In this document: positions 36,389 through 46,138 of the stretch, piece after piece
Layout of the letters: each line of letters begins with the position of its first letter
How positions within the stretch are numbered: the stretch's first letter is position 1
Assembly: GCA_026394075.1 (NCBI GenBank)
Contig: JAPKYX010000002.1
Location: 1 to 64,000 of the forward strand
Reading direction: 5' to 3'
DNA length: 64,000 bases
Source: Acidobacteriota bacterium
GTDB taxonomy: Bacteria; Acidobacteriota; Terriglobia; Bryobacterales; Bryobacteraceae
Made by a program: the position numbers and the translations under genes
The notes under the pieces: generated by a model
Told to the model about the DNA's origin: nothing
The model's database searches: none
What the model saw: only the letters and a program-made list of their open reading frames with translations

Positions 36389-37984
36389 CTAGGGCGAGGG
36401 AATCTGATAGCAGAAGACCTCAAATATCGCTCGTCCATTCGAATCTGGGATCGTGGCCAAAGTGGAATGCGGGGCGCTGCGGGAGGCGGCGAACCCGTCC
36501 AGGGCTTCCGCGATGCCAGGGATAAACTCATTGCCGGGCGTGTAGCGGACAAACACGATATCCGGGCGGCGGATCAAGCCCTCGACGGCGGCGGGTGCTT
36601 GCTGGATGGCCGCCTGATCCAGGTAGCCCAACTTCACCGTGCCGCGCTGCAAAAGGTGCAGGCTCTCGATCATGCCCCAGTCCAGCGCATACACCTGGCC
36701 CGCCTGCAAAAGTGCGGGAGACTGCGCCAACCCGCTGACGGCATCGCTCCACCCATGCCCGCCGCCATAGCGGATCAACTGTGAATAGTACTGGTTGGTG
36801 ACCGCCACGCCGGACAACGCCGTCACCATCACCAGCAACAACCCGGCGCGGCCCCACCGGCTGCAGACCACGGCGGCGATCACCTGTGGCCAGGGCCATA
36901 GCAGGACCACGTGATGCGCCGAGGCCCCGGTGTCGCGGTTGAACAGCATCAGCGCCCAGGTCCCGAAGAAGGCGATCCAGCAGAACAGCAGCACCCGCCC
37001 GTTGGGCGATCGCCAGAAGAAGAGTGACACCGGCAGCATCGCGAGAAACAGCCACAGGAAAAGCCCACGCTGCGGTTCACCCAGTTGACGGCTCACCGCA
37101 ACCGAAGCCGCTTGAGCGGCGTTGGCCGGCGGCCGTTCTCCCGGCTCCGCCTCCCGCGCCAACCAACCGAACAACGCGCTTCCATCCAGTGCACGGCGCA
37201 ACCCGTTCACTTTGCCCGGCAAGTCCGCCGTGGACCACACCGTGTTTCCGCGAAACGTCGCCCAGTCGCGGCTGATGTTATACCGGAGCAGCGGATAGGC
37301 ACCCAGGCCAAACGCCAGCACCGCCACCGCCACATGCCGCCCGGTGATCAGCCGCCGCACCGTGGGCCAAGCGGTGACTACGGTCGCGCCCCCCAACGCC
37401 GCCAGTGACCAGACAAAAAGCGCTTTATCCCAAAGCCCCAAGCCGAAACAGAAAAAGCCCACCGCCAATGCCCAAAGCTCCGCCTGTTGAACAAACCGCC
37501 CCAGCGCCGCCACGCCGCCCACCAGCAACAGGTGCTGCAACGCGACGGGCCCCCAGTCATGGCGAGTGGTCATGATGAAGGTGGCGTCGGTGGCCAGCAG
37601 CAAGGTGGCCAGCCACGCCGCCCGCTCGCCCAGCATTCGCCGGACAGCCAGAAAGAAGATGGCCACCGTCAGCGCTCCCAGCAGGACCGGCAGCAGGCGA
37701 ATGCTGATGGTCGAGGGGGCGGCCCAGAGGAAGATGAACTTGGCCAGGTAGGCCTTCAGCGTCCCGACATAGGTCATCAACATCAGCGGCATTTCGGTCT
37801 TAAAGGCCTGCGCGGAATAGACCACCGTGTAAGGCGCGAAGGTGGCGTTGCCGAACAGGGCTTCGTCGTTGTAGATCCCCGGCCGGTCCAGAAACGGCAC
37901 CGCCAGCAGGAAGAAGAGCAGGGCAAATAGCCCCGGGGCACTGCGGCCCAGTATGGTTCTCAACTCAGCAGGACGAAACGGCAC
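36389..37984 (-). CDS. GT-C family glycosyltransferase (ArnT/PMT-like)
   Basis: 531 residues, about 10-11 TMs. The first loop has [11 protein letters not shown], with the acidic DE pair expected for GT-C enzymes that use polyprenyl-phosphate sugars, followed by a periplasmic loop and a TM with [18 protein letters not shown]. The C-terminal part is soluble ([34 protein letters not shown]). It probably transfers a sugar to an envelope acceptor. The start is a GTG at 37984; another internal start is possible. It is divergent from pckG. Confidence 0.8.
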   Translation of the reverse strand: MPFRPAELRTILGRSAPGLFALLFFLLAVPFLDRPGIYNDEALFGNATFAPYTVVYSAQAFKTEMPLMLMTYVGTLKAYLAKFIFLWAAPSTISIRLLPVLLGALTVAIFFLAVRRMLGERAAWLATLLLATDATFIMTTRHDWGPVALQHLLLVGGVAALGRFVQQAELWALAVGFFCFGLGLWDKALFVWSLAALGGATVVTAWPTVRRLITGRHVAVAVLAFGLGAYPLLRYNISRDWATFRGNTVWSTADLPGKVNGLRRALDGSALFGWLAREAEPGERPPANAAQAASVAVSRQLGEPQRGLFLWLFLAMLPVSLFFWRSPNGRVLLFCWIAFFGTWALMLFNRDTGASAHHVVLLWPWPQVIAAVVCSRWGRAGLLLVMVTALSGVAVTNQYYSQLIRYGGGHGWSDAVSGLAQSPALLQAGQVYALDWGMIESLHLLQRGTVKLGYLDQAAIQQAPAAVEGLIRRPDIVFVRYTPGNEFIPGIAEALDGFAASRSAPHSTLATIPDSNGRAIFEVFCYQIPSP

Positions 37985-38019
37985 GCGAAGCTTAAGGTAG
38001 CAGACTACCGGCCAGCAGC

Positions 38020-38051
38020 CAGGCCCGGTTCGACTCTTTTCGCCGGGCCTG
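38020..38051. promoter_or_regulatory. inverted repeat in the pckG promoter region
   Basis: CAGGCCCGG and CCGGGCCTG are perfect 9-base arms around a 14-base spacer, 23 bp upstream of the pckG ATG. GACAAT (38053-38058) just downstream could serve as a -10 box. This may be a regulator site or a leader hairpin for the gluconeogenic gene. Confidence 0.35.
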
Positions 38052-38074
38052 AGACAATAGATGCAGGTAGATTC

Positions 38075-39895
38075 ATGAATTCCCGCAATCCTTCAGTCCC
38101 ACTCAGCGAGAACAAGCACCTGCTCCGCTGGGTTGAAAAAATGGCCCAGTTGACCAAACCGGAGGCCATCCACTGGGTGGACGGCTCCCAGGGCGAATAC
38201 GACAGCCTCTGCGATCAACTGGTGGAGAGCGGCACGTTCACCAAGCTGAACCAGGATCTCTGGCCCGGCTGCTACTACTCGCGCTCCGATGCGAGCGATG
38301 TGGCCCGCGTGGAGGATCGCACCTTTATCTGTTCGCTTTCCAAGGACAACGCCGGCCCCACCAACAACTGGGAAAACCCCTATGAGATGCGCAAGAAGCT
38401 GAAGGACCTCTTCAGCGGCTGCATGCGCGGCCGGACGATGTACGTGCTGGCTTACAGCATGGGTCCGGTGGGTTCGCCCATGTCGCAGATCGGCGTGCAG
38501 TTGACCGATTCGCCCTACGTCGTCGTCAATATGCGCATCATGGCGCGCATCGGCCTGCCGGTGATTGCCGAAATCGACAAGGACGTCAAGCGCGTTGTGC
38601 CTTGCATGCACAGCGTAGGCGCACCGCTGGCGGCCGGGCAGAAGGACGTGGCGTGGCCCTGCAACAAGGAAAAGTACATCGTCCACTTCCCGGAAACGCG
38701 CGAGATCTGGTCCTACGGGTCGGGCTACGGCGGCAACGCGCTTCTCGGCAAGAAGTGCTTCGCGCTCCGCATCGCCTCCAACATCGCCCGCGATGAGGGC
38801 TGGATGGCGGAGCACATGCTGATCCTGGGTGTGGAGAGTCCGCAGGGCGAAAAGACCTACGTCGCCGCCGCTTTCCCCAGCGCCTGCGGCAAGACCAACT
38901 TCGCCATGTTGATCCCGCCGGCCGGTTTTGAGGGCTGGAAGGTGTGGACCGTGGGCGACGACATTGCCTGGATCAAGCCCAATGCCCAGGGCCGTCTGCA
39001 CGCCATCAACCCGGAAGCGGGCTTCTTTGGCGTCGCTCCGGGCACGTCGATGAAGACCAACCCCAACGCCATGGCGGCGCTATCGCGCAACAGCATCTTC
39101 ACCAACGTGGCACTGACTCCGGAAGGCGGCGTCTGGTGGGAAGGCATGACCGACAACCCGCCGGCCGAATGTACCGACTGGCAGGGCAACCGCTGGACGC
39201 CCGAGATCGCCAAAGAGACCGGGGCCAAGGCGGCTCACCCCAACGCCCGCTTCACCGCTCCGGCTTCGCAATGCCCCACCATCGACCCCAACTGGGAACA
39301 CCCCGATGGTGTGCCGATCAGCGCCATCATCTTCGGCGGCCGGCGCGCCACCACCATGCCGCTGGTCTTCCAGGCGTTCAACTGGAGCACGGGCGTCTAC
39401 GTCGGCGCCACCATGGGCTCCGAGATGACGGCCGCCGCCGCCGGGACGATCGGCAAAGTCCGCCGGGACCCGATGGCCATGCTGCCCTTCTGCGGCTACC
39501 ACATGGGCGACTACTTCCGGCACTGGATCAAGATGCAGCGCAGCTTAAGCGAAACGCCCCGCGTGTTCCATGTGAACTGGTTCCGCAAGGACAAAGACGG
39601 CAAGTTCATCTGGCCCGGCTATAGCGAAAACATGCGAGTGCTGAAGTGGATCGTCGATCGCGCCCGCGGCCGCGCCCTCGGCCTGGAAACCCCGATCGGT
39701 TGGGCACCGCACTACGAAGACATGGAATGGAACGGCCTGGACTTCCCGAAAGAGAAGTTTGAAGCGCTGCAAGCGTTTGACCGCTCGGCTTGGCGCAAAG
39801 AAGTGATCGAGCATGCCGAGCTGTTCCTCGAACTCCACGACCACCTGCCGTCCGAGATGGTCTATGAGCGCGAACTGCTGATCTGCCGGCTGTAG
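38075..39895 (+). CDS. pckG: phosphoenolpyruvate carboxykinase (GTP)
   Basis: 606 residues, full length for the GTP-type enzyme. It catalyses oxaloacetate + GTP to PEP + GDP + CO2, the first committed step of gluconeogenesis. The kinase-1 P-loop with the reactive Cys is [10 protein letters not shown] (267-276, C271). Other family stretches include [30 protein letters not shown] in parts, [21 protein letters not shown], and the guanine-binding FHVNWFRKD. Monocistronic, followed by a REP-like hairpin acting as a terminator. Confidence 0.96.
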   Translation: MNSRNPSVPLSENKHLLRWVEKMAQLTKPEAIHWVDGSQGEYDSLCDQLVESGTFTKLNQDLWPGCYYSRSDASDVARVEDRTFICSLSKDNAGPTNNWENPYEMRKKLKDLFSGCMRGRTMYVLAYSMGPVGSPMSQIGVQLTDSPYVVVNMRIMARIGLPVIAEIDKDVKRVVPCMHSVGAPLAAGQKDVAWPCNKEKYIVHFPETREIWSYGSGYGGNALLGKKCFALRIASNIARDEGWMAEHMLILGVESPQGEKTYVAAAFPSACGKTNFAMLIPPAGFEGWKVWTVGDDIAWIKPNAQGRLHAINPEAGFFGVAPGTSMKTNPNAMAALSRNSIFTNVALTPEGGVWWEGMTDNPPAECTDWQGNRWTPEIAKETGAKAAHPNARFTAPASQCPTIDPNWEHPDGVPISAIIFGGRRATTMPLVFQAFNWSTGVYVGATMGSEMTAAAAGTIGKVRRDPMAMLPFCGYHMGDYFRHWIKMQRSLSETPRVFHVNWFRKDKDGKFIWPGYSENMRVLKWIVDRARGRALGLETPIGWAPHYEDMEWNGLDFPKEKFEALQAFDRSAWRKEVIEHAELFLELHDHLPSEMVYERELLICRL

Positions 39896-39950
39896 ACTGC
39901 CCTGAGCGATCAGAAGCTTGCTCCCCGGAGCAACTGAATGCCCCCTGTCA

Positions 39951-40017
39951 AGCCCCATGCGTCAGCTTGGGGCTTTTTTCGGGTCAGCGAATAAGCCCCA
40001 AGCTGACGCATGGGGCT
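39951..40017. repeat. REP-like inverted pair / bidirectional terminator, copy 1
   Basis: Two 24-base units in perfect inverted orientation (39951-39974 and 39994-40017) with a 19-base spacer. Each unit is itself a hairpin (AGCCCCA, 10-base loop, TGGGGCT); the first is followed by TTTTTT, giving a good Rho-independent terminator for pckG. The same unit pair with the same spacer length recurs at 61556-61622. Confidence 0.8.
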
Positions 40018-40076
40018 ACACCAATACCGGCTCGCGGAACGGCCATTGCGCAGGATCGCAACAGGCCGTCGACGAG

Positions 40077-40424
40077 TTACTTCCCCGCCCGTTTGGGCAG
40101 CTTGCCGCGCACTAACTGATAGCTGGTTTCGATGAGCGCCTGCAGTTCTTCTGTCGGAACTTGAGGCCCCAGCTTCAGGGTCACCCATCCGTGCCGTCCC
40201 ACATAGTCTGCTTGCCGGAACCTGGGATCGGCGAGAAACAATGTCAAGTGCGGCTTGCCGACCTTGACCGTAATCGCCGGCACACCATCCGGCTCCGGTT
40301 CGACCGCGCAAAAGATCTTGTCAGCAACTCGGAACTGAGGATGCCCCCAAGTCAGCGTTTCATGCGCGTCGGGCAAGGCCATCGCCAGCAACCGGACCGC
40401 AGCCAGATCGGGCGGCGTCTCCAT
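40077..40424 (-). CDS. MmcQ/YjbR family protein
   Basis: 115 residues, the standard length. Features of the family: LPDAHETLTWGHPQFRVADKIF, then KVGKPHLTLFLADPRF, DYVGRHGWVTLKLG and the C-terminal LIETSYQLVRGKLPK (given in parts). MmcQ/YjbR proteins have a CyaY-like fold; DNA binding is suggested but the cellular role is unclear. Convergent with pckG and separate from the next operon by 11 bp from its start to the stop of the pre-peptidase gene. Confidence 0.88.
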   Translation of the reverse strand: METPPDLAAVRLLAMALPDAHETLTWGHPQFRVADKIFCAVEPEPDGVPAITVKVGKPHLTLFLADPRFRQADYVGRHGWVTLKLGPQVPTEELQALIETSYQLVRGKLPKRAGK

Positions 40425-40435
40425 CGGGCAGTGCT

Positions 40436-42745
40436 CTACTGCGTGGCCGCCGGCGAACGCTTCACGCGGAGCCGGATCGCTTGTGGCGCGGCATAGCTGT
40501 TCTGCTGCGGCGAACGGGTCTCTACCGTTCCTGAAACGTAGATCATCTGCTCCACTTCCTCGGCCGAGCTCAGCGCTTCCAGCGTAAACGAACGCGTCGT
40601 CTCGTCCTCGTTCAGCAACACGCCGTTCAGGCCCACATCCAGCACCCGCACCCGCGGCGGCAACCCGCGCACGTCCACCGGAACCCGTCCACCAAAGCCA
40701 TTCTGGCGCTTGATCGAGACCTTCACCTCGGCCGTCCCGCCCGGCTCCAGCACGACCTCCCGGGTCTCAGCCGTCATCACGACGTCGGGCTTGGGGCCCA
40801 GTGTGATGAGCTTCAGCCGGTCCTCGGGATTCGCTTCGCGGGTCAAGCCGGCGGCCGATCCCATCAGCTTCAAGGGAGCAGCGACGGGCAGCCTGGCCTC
40901 CGCCGCGGCGGTCAGCAGGATGGTGCCAAAGGTCTGGCCCTTGCCGATCTGTCCCTTCGTGGCCGTGATGCCGGGCGGCAAGTTCGGCAACTCCAGGTCG
41001 ATCTTGTCCGCAAACCCTTCCATCCGCAGCGCCGTCACCGTCAGCGGCACGGAACCGCCCGCCGGAATGTTGGGATTGCGCGGCGTCACCGTCAGCTTGA
41101 AGTCAGGCCGCGGAGCGCGCGCCGTCAGCCGGTAGGAGTGAGCATCACTACCCTGCCCCCGGACATCGGCCAAACGCACCATGTACTCGCCATCCGCCGG
41201 CGCCACAAAGCGCAGCAGCGAATCCTTGCCGTAGCCGGGACCTCCATCATCGTTGCGATAGTAGATCCGCGCCAGCGGCAGCCCATTTGGGGAGAACTGC
41301 TTGCCTGCCGGGTGCACCTGCACCTTGTAGAAGGACTTTTCGTTGGCATGCGCCTCGGGCGTCGTGCCAAAGTAGCCCACCCGCTGCCCGCCAAATGATT
41401 CCAGGATGATGTCGTCATCCGGACCACGCGGCAGCGCCTCAATCCGGTTCACTTCGTTGCCGATCATGGTGAAGTCGCCCACCTTGATCGAATTCCAGCC
41501 CTGGATACGGATGCCACGCGCAGCGGAGTCATGATCCCGGAGGGTGGTAAAGGTCTCCCACACCGGCCGGATCGTGGCCTGCTCAATCGGTTGACCCTTG
41601 GCATCCAGCACTTCCAGCATCGAATCCAGCTCACTGCCAAAGCGCCGCGCCTTCACCTCAAACACCACCTCCTGGCCCTTGGCGGCCTTAAAGCGGAACT
41701 CATGCGGACCTTTGGTGATCTTGCCGTTCACGGTGACGGGCAGCGCCAGCATCTTCGTCGCAGCGGCCTCCACTTCGGGCTCCGCGCCTATATCCAAGCG
41801 GACCCGGTTGAACGAGCGGCCGGACGGCGCATCCGCGCGCGTCAGCACCGCTTCGGGGTCTTCCGCCGAGGGCTTGCCTTCCACCTTCAAAACGCCTGCG
41901 CCCAGGTTCATCCCGGCCAGCTTGATGTCAGCCGTCGCGCCACGCCGCACGCCCAACGGATAGGCATGAGTGACCAGCGGGAAGTCACCCACCTTCAACC
42001 GGTAGATGTGTCCCGCGGAGCCCTTACGCTGGTAGTCGCTGACACGCACATAGTAGTTGCCCGCTTGGGCGAACTTGTGTGTAAAGAACTCTTCGGTGTA
42101 GCTCTTCAACACCGACATATCCGGCGCGACGATTTCGATGACGGGCATCAACTGTGTGCCCACCATCGCGGCCGCATTCTCAAACGTCAGCGTTTGCCCG
42201 GCCGTCACCTTGATCTTGAAGGTGTCCACATCGCCCGACTTCGCAATGGTCCCCGCCAGAATCGCCGGCAGAAAGGTCTCAAACGCATTGTCGAGCGAAT
42301 CATTCGGCTCATTGTCGGGCGCTTCGCCATAGTAGGGCTCCACCACGAAGGTGCCCACCGGCGAGCTGCCATAGGGCGTCTGCAGGCGCAGGTTCACGGG
42401 GCCGATTTCGGTCTCCGGCGCCACTTCCACTTCAAGCGTGATCTGATTGCGCGGCGGCAGCGGGCCGACGTCAATCGACGACTGCGTGCCATTGGCGCCG
42501 ATGCGGATATCCGGCAGATCGGGCAGTTCCTTGATGCGGACGATCTTCGCCTTCACGCCCGGCTCCGAGAAAAAGACCTGCGTCGCACCCGCCAGGTTGA
42601 ACCCTTCGATGGTCATCTCGACACTCATGCCGCGAGAGACGCCCAGCGGAGCTACGGCGCGAATGGTGGGCGGTGTCAGACGTGGCCCGGTGGGGTGATC
42701 TTCCGCCACGGCGGCTACGGACAATAGCAGAACCAGATACTTCAT
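40436..42745 (-). CDS. exported pre-peptidase C-terminal (PPC) domain protein of the DUF1501 operon
   Basis: 769 residues from the ATG at 42745, which starts a signal peptide (MKYLVLLLSVAAVAED); the frame extends to 42784 inside the upstream gene. Contains an N-terminal IPT-like segment (IRAVAPLGVSRGMSVEMTIEG), a PPC domain (NDSLDNAFETFLPAILAG, DVDTFKIKVTAGQTLTFE), a second PPC-like unit (SLLRFVAPADGEYMVRLAD) and C-terminal Ig-like strands (PGGTAEVKVSIKRQNGFGGR). No protease domain, so it is likely a binding or structural component at the cell surface. The last gene of the four-gene operon; 7 bp separate it from the WD40 gene. Confidence 0.82.
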   Translation of the reverse strand: MKYLVLLLSVAAVAEDHPTGPRLTPPTIRAVAPLGVSRGMSVEMTIEGFNLAGATQVFFSEPGVKAKIVRIKELPDLPDIRIGANGTQSSIDVGPLPPRNQITLEVEVAPETEIGPVNLRLQTPYGSSPVGTFVVEPYYGEAPDNEPNDSLDNAFETFLPAILAGTIAKSGDVDTFKIKVTAGQTLTFENAAAMVGTQLMPVIEIVAPDMSVLKSYTEEFFTHKFAQAGNYYVRVSDYQRKGSAGHIYRLKVGDFPLVTHAYPLGVRRGATADIKLAGMNLGAGVLKVEGKPSAEDPEAVLTRADAPSGRSFNRVRLDIGAEPEVEAAATKMLALPVTVNGKITKGPHEFRFKAAKGQEVVFEVKARRFGSELDSMLEVLDAKGQPIEQATIRPVWETFTTLRDHDSAARGIRIQGWNSIKVGDFTMIGNEVNRIEALPRGPDDDIILESFGGQRVGYFGTTPEAHANEKSFYKVQVHPAGKQFSPNGLPLARIYYRNDDGGPGYGKDSLLRFVAPADGEYMVRLADVRGQGSDAHSYRLTARAPRPDFKLTVTPRNPNIPAGGSVPLTVTALRMEGFADKIDLELPNLPPGITATKGQIGKGQTFGTILLTAAAEARLPVAAPLKLMGSAAGLTREANPEDRLKLITLGPKPDVVMTAETREVVLEPGGTAEVKVSIKRQNGFGGRVPVDVRGLPPRVRVLDVGLNGVLLNEDETTRSFTLEALSSAEEVEQMIYVSGTVETRSPQQNSYAAPQAIRLRVKRSPAATQ

Positions 42746-42752
42746 AACGCTT

Positions 42753-43946
42753 CTACTCCATCGAATAGGTCTTGAAACTGCCATTCAGCCGGGCCACCGA
42801 CAACTGCTTGCCGTCGGCTGAAAAAACGAGGCCGCTCACCCAATCGGGCTGCGTCTCCATGGTCTTCAACTCGGTCAGATCTTTCGCGTCAAACGTCTTC
42901 ATCGAACGGTCGGCAGCGGTCGAGACCACGCGCTTGCCATCGGGCGAAAACGCCAGCTTCAAAATGGCATCCTCGTGCGCAATCTGCGAGGCCAGCAGTT
43001 CGCCGGACTTCTCCCCCAGCGCCCACATCCGGATCGTCTTGTCGCCCCCGCCCGCCACCACCAACTTGCCGTCCGGCGAGATAGCCAGAGCATTGATCCC
43101 ATCCATCGGCTCGCCCATCGTGTAGAGCCGTTCACCGGTCTCCGGGTTCCACACCTTCACCGTGCGATCAGCAGCACCCGAAATCAGGCGCTTGCCGTCA
43201 GGCGTGAACTCCAGCGCGTAGATGGCGTCAATGTGATCCTTCAACGTGCGGATCTCTTTGCCCGTGGCCACGTCCCACAACTTGATCAGTTTGTCGTAGC
43301 TGGCAGTGGCGAGCGTCTTCGCATCAGGCGATAACGCGATCGCGTAGATGCAATCGCTATGGCCCGTGATCTTGACGCCGTCCTTGACCAGCGCCTCACC
43401 CCGGCGCCCCGGCAGGCCGCCGGCCGCCACCATCACCTTGCCGTCCTTCGAGATCGCCAAGGCACGCACAGCATCGGCAAAGCCCGTCCATTCGGGTCGG
43501 CCATCGCTGAAGGTGACTTTGCGGAAGCCACCGAGCGCGACGTTCTTGCCATCCGCCAGTCCCGCGATTGAATAAAACTGCTCCTTCACGGGTCCCGCAG
43601 CAGCAGCCGCCGCAGCCATCGCTGGCCCCGGCGCTCCTTCCGCGATCCAGCTGCCCACCATCGCCACCAGTTGCGGTTCCAGCACCTTACCATCCATCGG
43701 CATAAACGGACTGGTCTCACCCGTCAGCATCGTGTAGAGCCGGCTTTCCTTCGGGCTGCCCGGCACGACGATAGTTCCATGATTGCCGCCCTTCTTGACG
43801 CCCTCAAAGGTGTCGAGATTGAGCGAACCCATGGTGACCGTGGCCGCATGGCAGCCATTGCAATGCTTGTCAAAGATCGGCAGAATGTCGCGCGAAAAGT
43901 CGACAGCCAAACCATTGGCAGCGAGGATAAGCAGCAGCGTCCGCAT
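42753..43946 (-). CDS. exported c-type cytochrome / WD40 repeat protein
   Basis: 397 residues. Signal peptide (1-15), then a planctomycete-type cytochrome c domain with heme motif CNGCH (FDKHCNGCHAATVTMGS) and a candidate axial Met in SPFMPMDGK, followed by about six WD40 blades from residue 130 onward (GHSDCIYAIALSPDAKTLAT, LWDVATGKEIRTL, VKVWNPETGERLYTM, FSPDGKRVVSTAADRSMK). A heme domain fused to a propeller suggests electron transfer coupled to a binding platform. Its ATG overlaps the last base of the DUF1549/DUF1553 gene stop. Confidence 0.88.
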   Translation of the reverse strand: MRTLLLILAANGLAVDFSRDILPIFDKHCNGCHAATVTMGSLNLDTFEGVKKGGNHGTIVVPGSPKESRLYTMLTGETSPFMPMDGKVLEPQLVAMVGSWIAEGAPGPAMAAAAAAAGPVKEQFYSIAGLADGKNVALGGFRKVTFSDGRPEWTGFADAVRALAISKDGKVMVAAGGLPGRRGEALVKDGVKITGHSDCIYAIALSPDAKTLATASYDKLIKLWDVATGKEIRTLKDHIDAIYALEFTPDGKRLISGAADRTVKVWNPETGERLYTMGEPMDGINALAISPDGKLVVAGGGDKTIRMWALGEKSGELLASQIAHEDAILKLAFSPDGKRVVSTAADRSMKTFDAKDLTELKTMETQPDWVSGLVFSADGKQLSVARLNGSFKTYSME

Positions 43947-46138
43947 TAGTGGTTAAACAGAAATTCCTTTGAGGTCAGCAGCGCCCAGGCCATGTCTTCC
44001 ACCGCCTGCCGCCGCGCGTCCTTCATCGCTTCAGGCGAAGCTTTCGCCAAGCGCGCCTGGCTGAGATTGCCAAGAATCGTCGAGCGTTCATCGTCGGTGG
44101 GGAAGCGTGAGTAAGCAGACAAGTAGAGCTGGTCCACCATGCGCGCATCGGACAGCCCCAACTTTTGGAACAAGGCCACCACGCCGTCTGGCTGCGAGAG
44201 CTTCTTGTTCAGCGTGTCGCCATTGATGACGTGCAGCGCCTGGGCAATGGAAGGATCGCTGGACCGTTCACCCGCATCGCAGATCACCCGCGCCGGGCGG
44301 CCAAAGACATCCAGGAACTGCGACTGCACGCGCACATCGGGCAACTGCATGGCGCGAGTCCCCGCGGGCATGCCCGCAAAGGCCGTCGGCACACCCGTCA
44401 CCTGGCTCATCGCATCCAGCATCACTTCGGCGGGTAGGCGCTTGATGATGTAGCGCGAGTAGTATTTGTTGTCGCTCTGGTTGGTGGCGTTCGATTCCGA
44501 AGACAGCTGATACAAGCTGGAGTTCATGATCTGCCGGATCAAACGTTTCTGGTCAAAACCGTTCTTGATGAAATCCGCCGTCAGCGCCGACAGCAGCTCT
44601 TCATTTGAGGCCGGGTTGGTGGCACGGACATCATCGATCGGGTCAATCAAGCCACGGCCCATGAAGTTGCCCCACACTCGATTGACGAAGCTGCGGGCAA
44701 AGTAAGGGTTGTTGGGCGACGTCAGCCACGCCGCAAAATGCGCGCGCCGGTCCCGCGTGTCATTGAGCGCCAGCGCCTCACCATCCAGCGGTGCCGGCCG
44801 CATCGGCTTCAATAAGCGCGGGTGGTTGACATCGCCCTGAAGCTTGGCAAACACCACGTTCTCCGCCGCCGTCGCGCCATTCTTGATGCCCACGCGCGAG
44901 AACAGATTCGCCATCTGGTAATACTGCGTCTGCGTCCACTTTTCCATCGGATGGTTGTGGCAGCGGGCGCAGGTGAGCCGCTGGCCCAGGAACGCTTGCG
45001 TCGCGTTTTCGGACAGCAAAATCGGGTCCTTGTGCAGGACAAAGTAGTTCAGCGCGCCTTGATCGCGCGTGCTGCCGGTGCTGGTAAAAATGTCGCGGGC
45101 GAACTGGTCCCAGTGCTTGTTCTGGCGGACGCTTTCGCGGATCCAGTTGTAGAAATCCCACATCGCCGTGGCGTTCAGCTTGCGGCTGGACACCAGCATC
45201 AGGTCGGACCATTTGTACGCCCAATAGTCGACGTACTCTTCGCGGTCGAGCAACCCATCGATCAGCTTGGACCGCTTGTCGGCGGCCTTGTCGGTCAAGA
45301 ACTGCTCCACCTCTTCGGCGGAGGGAAGCGTGCCGGTTGAATCGAGGAACGCGCGACGAATAAAGGTCGCATCGTCGGCCACCTTTGAAGGAGCCAGATT
45401 CAGCTGCTTCCACTTTTTCTGCGCCAGCTCATCAATGAAGCTCTTCACCGTAAACCCAGCATAAGAATCAGCTGTGGTCTGATTCGGAAACGGCACCGAC
45501 AGCCGCGCATAGAGCACGCGGGACGAATACCACAGCGTGATCGCCGCTTCGCCTGAACCATTCATTTTCACCTTGCCGGTCGTGTCATCCACCGTCGCCA
45601 CGCCTTCGTCTGTCGAGGTGTACTTGGTCCACCGCGTGACGTCCATGGTGGAGCCATCCGCGTACTTGGCGATCACGTTCAGTTGCTGTTCATCGCCGAT
45701 CTTCAGCGTGGCCGTAGCCGGTGTCACTTGCAGCGACACCACTTCCTTGTCCTTCTCCGACGGCGGCACGGCCCCATCGGTGATCCATTCCGAGATCACC
45801 TTGTACTCGAGCGAATCTTTCGCGAAGCGCTTGCCGCCACCATGTGGAATGGTGAAGGTGGCTTTCTGCAAAATGAGGCTCGCAGCCGGATCGGCCAACG
45901 ACACGCGGCGCCCCAGCGCCTGGCGCGTCATCACGTCGTAGTCCACTTCCGGGTCATAGCCGCGCAGGGTCAGCTTGAACCCGCCCTTCCCAGCTAATGC
46001 TCCGTGGCAGGCGCCTTGATTGCAGCCCATCTTGGTGAACACCGGAATCACATGCTGGCGAAAGTTCCAGCCGGTGGCCGGCTTCTGGATCGGGCTATCG
46101 GCGGCAAAGGTAGAGAGCAGCAGCAACGTGGTCAGCAT
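43946..46138 (-). CDS. exported DUF1549/DUF1553 protein with Ig-like (Big_2) domain
   Basis: 730 residues with signal peptide. N-terminal segment has GCNQGACHGALAGKGGF, a conserved CX4CH motif that could bind heme; then a Big_2-type Ig domain (about 155-235, SLQVTPATATLKIGDEQQLN), DUF1549 (about 245-450) with a canonical heme motif CARCHNHPMEKW, and DUF1553 (about 480-725, FARSFVNRVWGNFMGRGL). This Planctomycetes/Acidobacteria/Verrucomicrobia family is linked to DUF1501 partners; its biochemical function is unknown. One-base overlaps join it to both neighbours. Confidence 0.88.
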   Translation of the reverse strand: MLTTLLLLSTFAADSPIQKPATGWNFRQHVIPVFTKMGCNQGACHGALAGKGGFKLTLRGYDPEVDYDVMTRQALGRRVSLADPAASLILQKATFTIPHGGGKRFAKDSLEYKVISEWITDGAVPPSEKDKEVVSLQVTPATATLKIGDEQQLNVIAKYADGSTMDVTRWTKYTSTDEGVATVDDTTGKVKMNGSGEAAITLWYSSRVLYARLSVPFPNQTTADSYAGFTVKSFIDELAQKKWKQLNLAPSKVADDATFIRRAFLDSTGTLPSAEEVEQFLTDKAADKRSKLIDGLLDREEYVDYWAYKWSDLMLVSSRKLNATAMWDFYNWIRESVRQNKHWDQFARDIFTSTGSTRDQGALNYFVLHKDPILLSENATQAFLGQRLTCARCHNHPMEKWTQTQYYQMANLFSRVGIKNGATAAENVVFAKLQGDVNHPRLLKPMRPAPLDGEALALNDTRDRRAHFAAWLTSPNNPYFARSFVNRVWGNFMGRGLIDPIDDVRATNPASNEELLSALTADFIKNGFDQKRLIRQIMNSSLYQLSSESNATNQSDNKYYSRYIIKRLPAEVMLDAMSQVTGVPTAFAGMPAGTRAMQLPDVRVQSQFLDVFGRPARVICDAGERSSDPSIAQALHVINGDTLNKKLSQPDGVVALFQKLGLSDARMVDQLYLSAYSRFPTDDERSTILGNLSQARLAKASPEAMKDARRQAVEDMAWALLTSKEFLFNH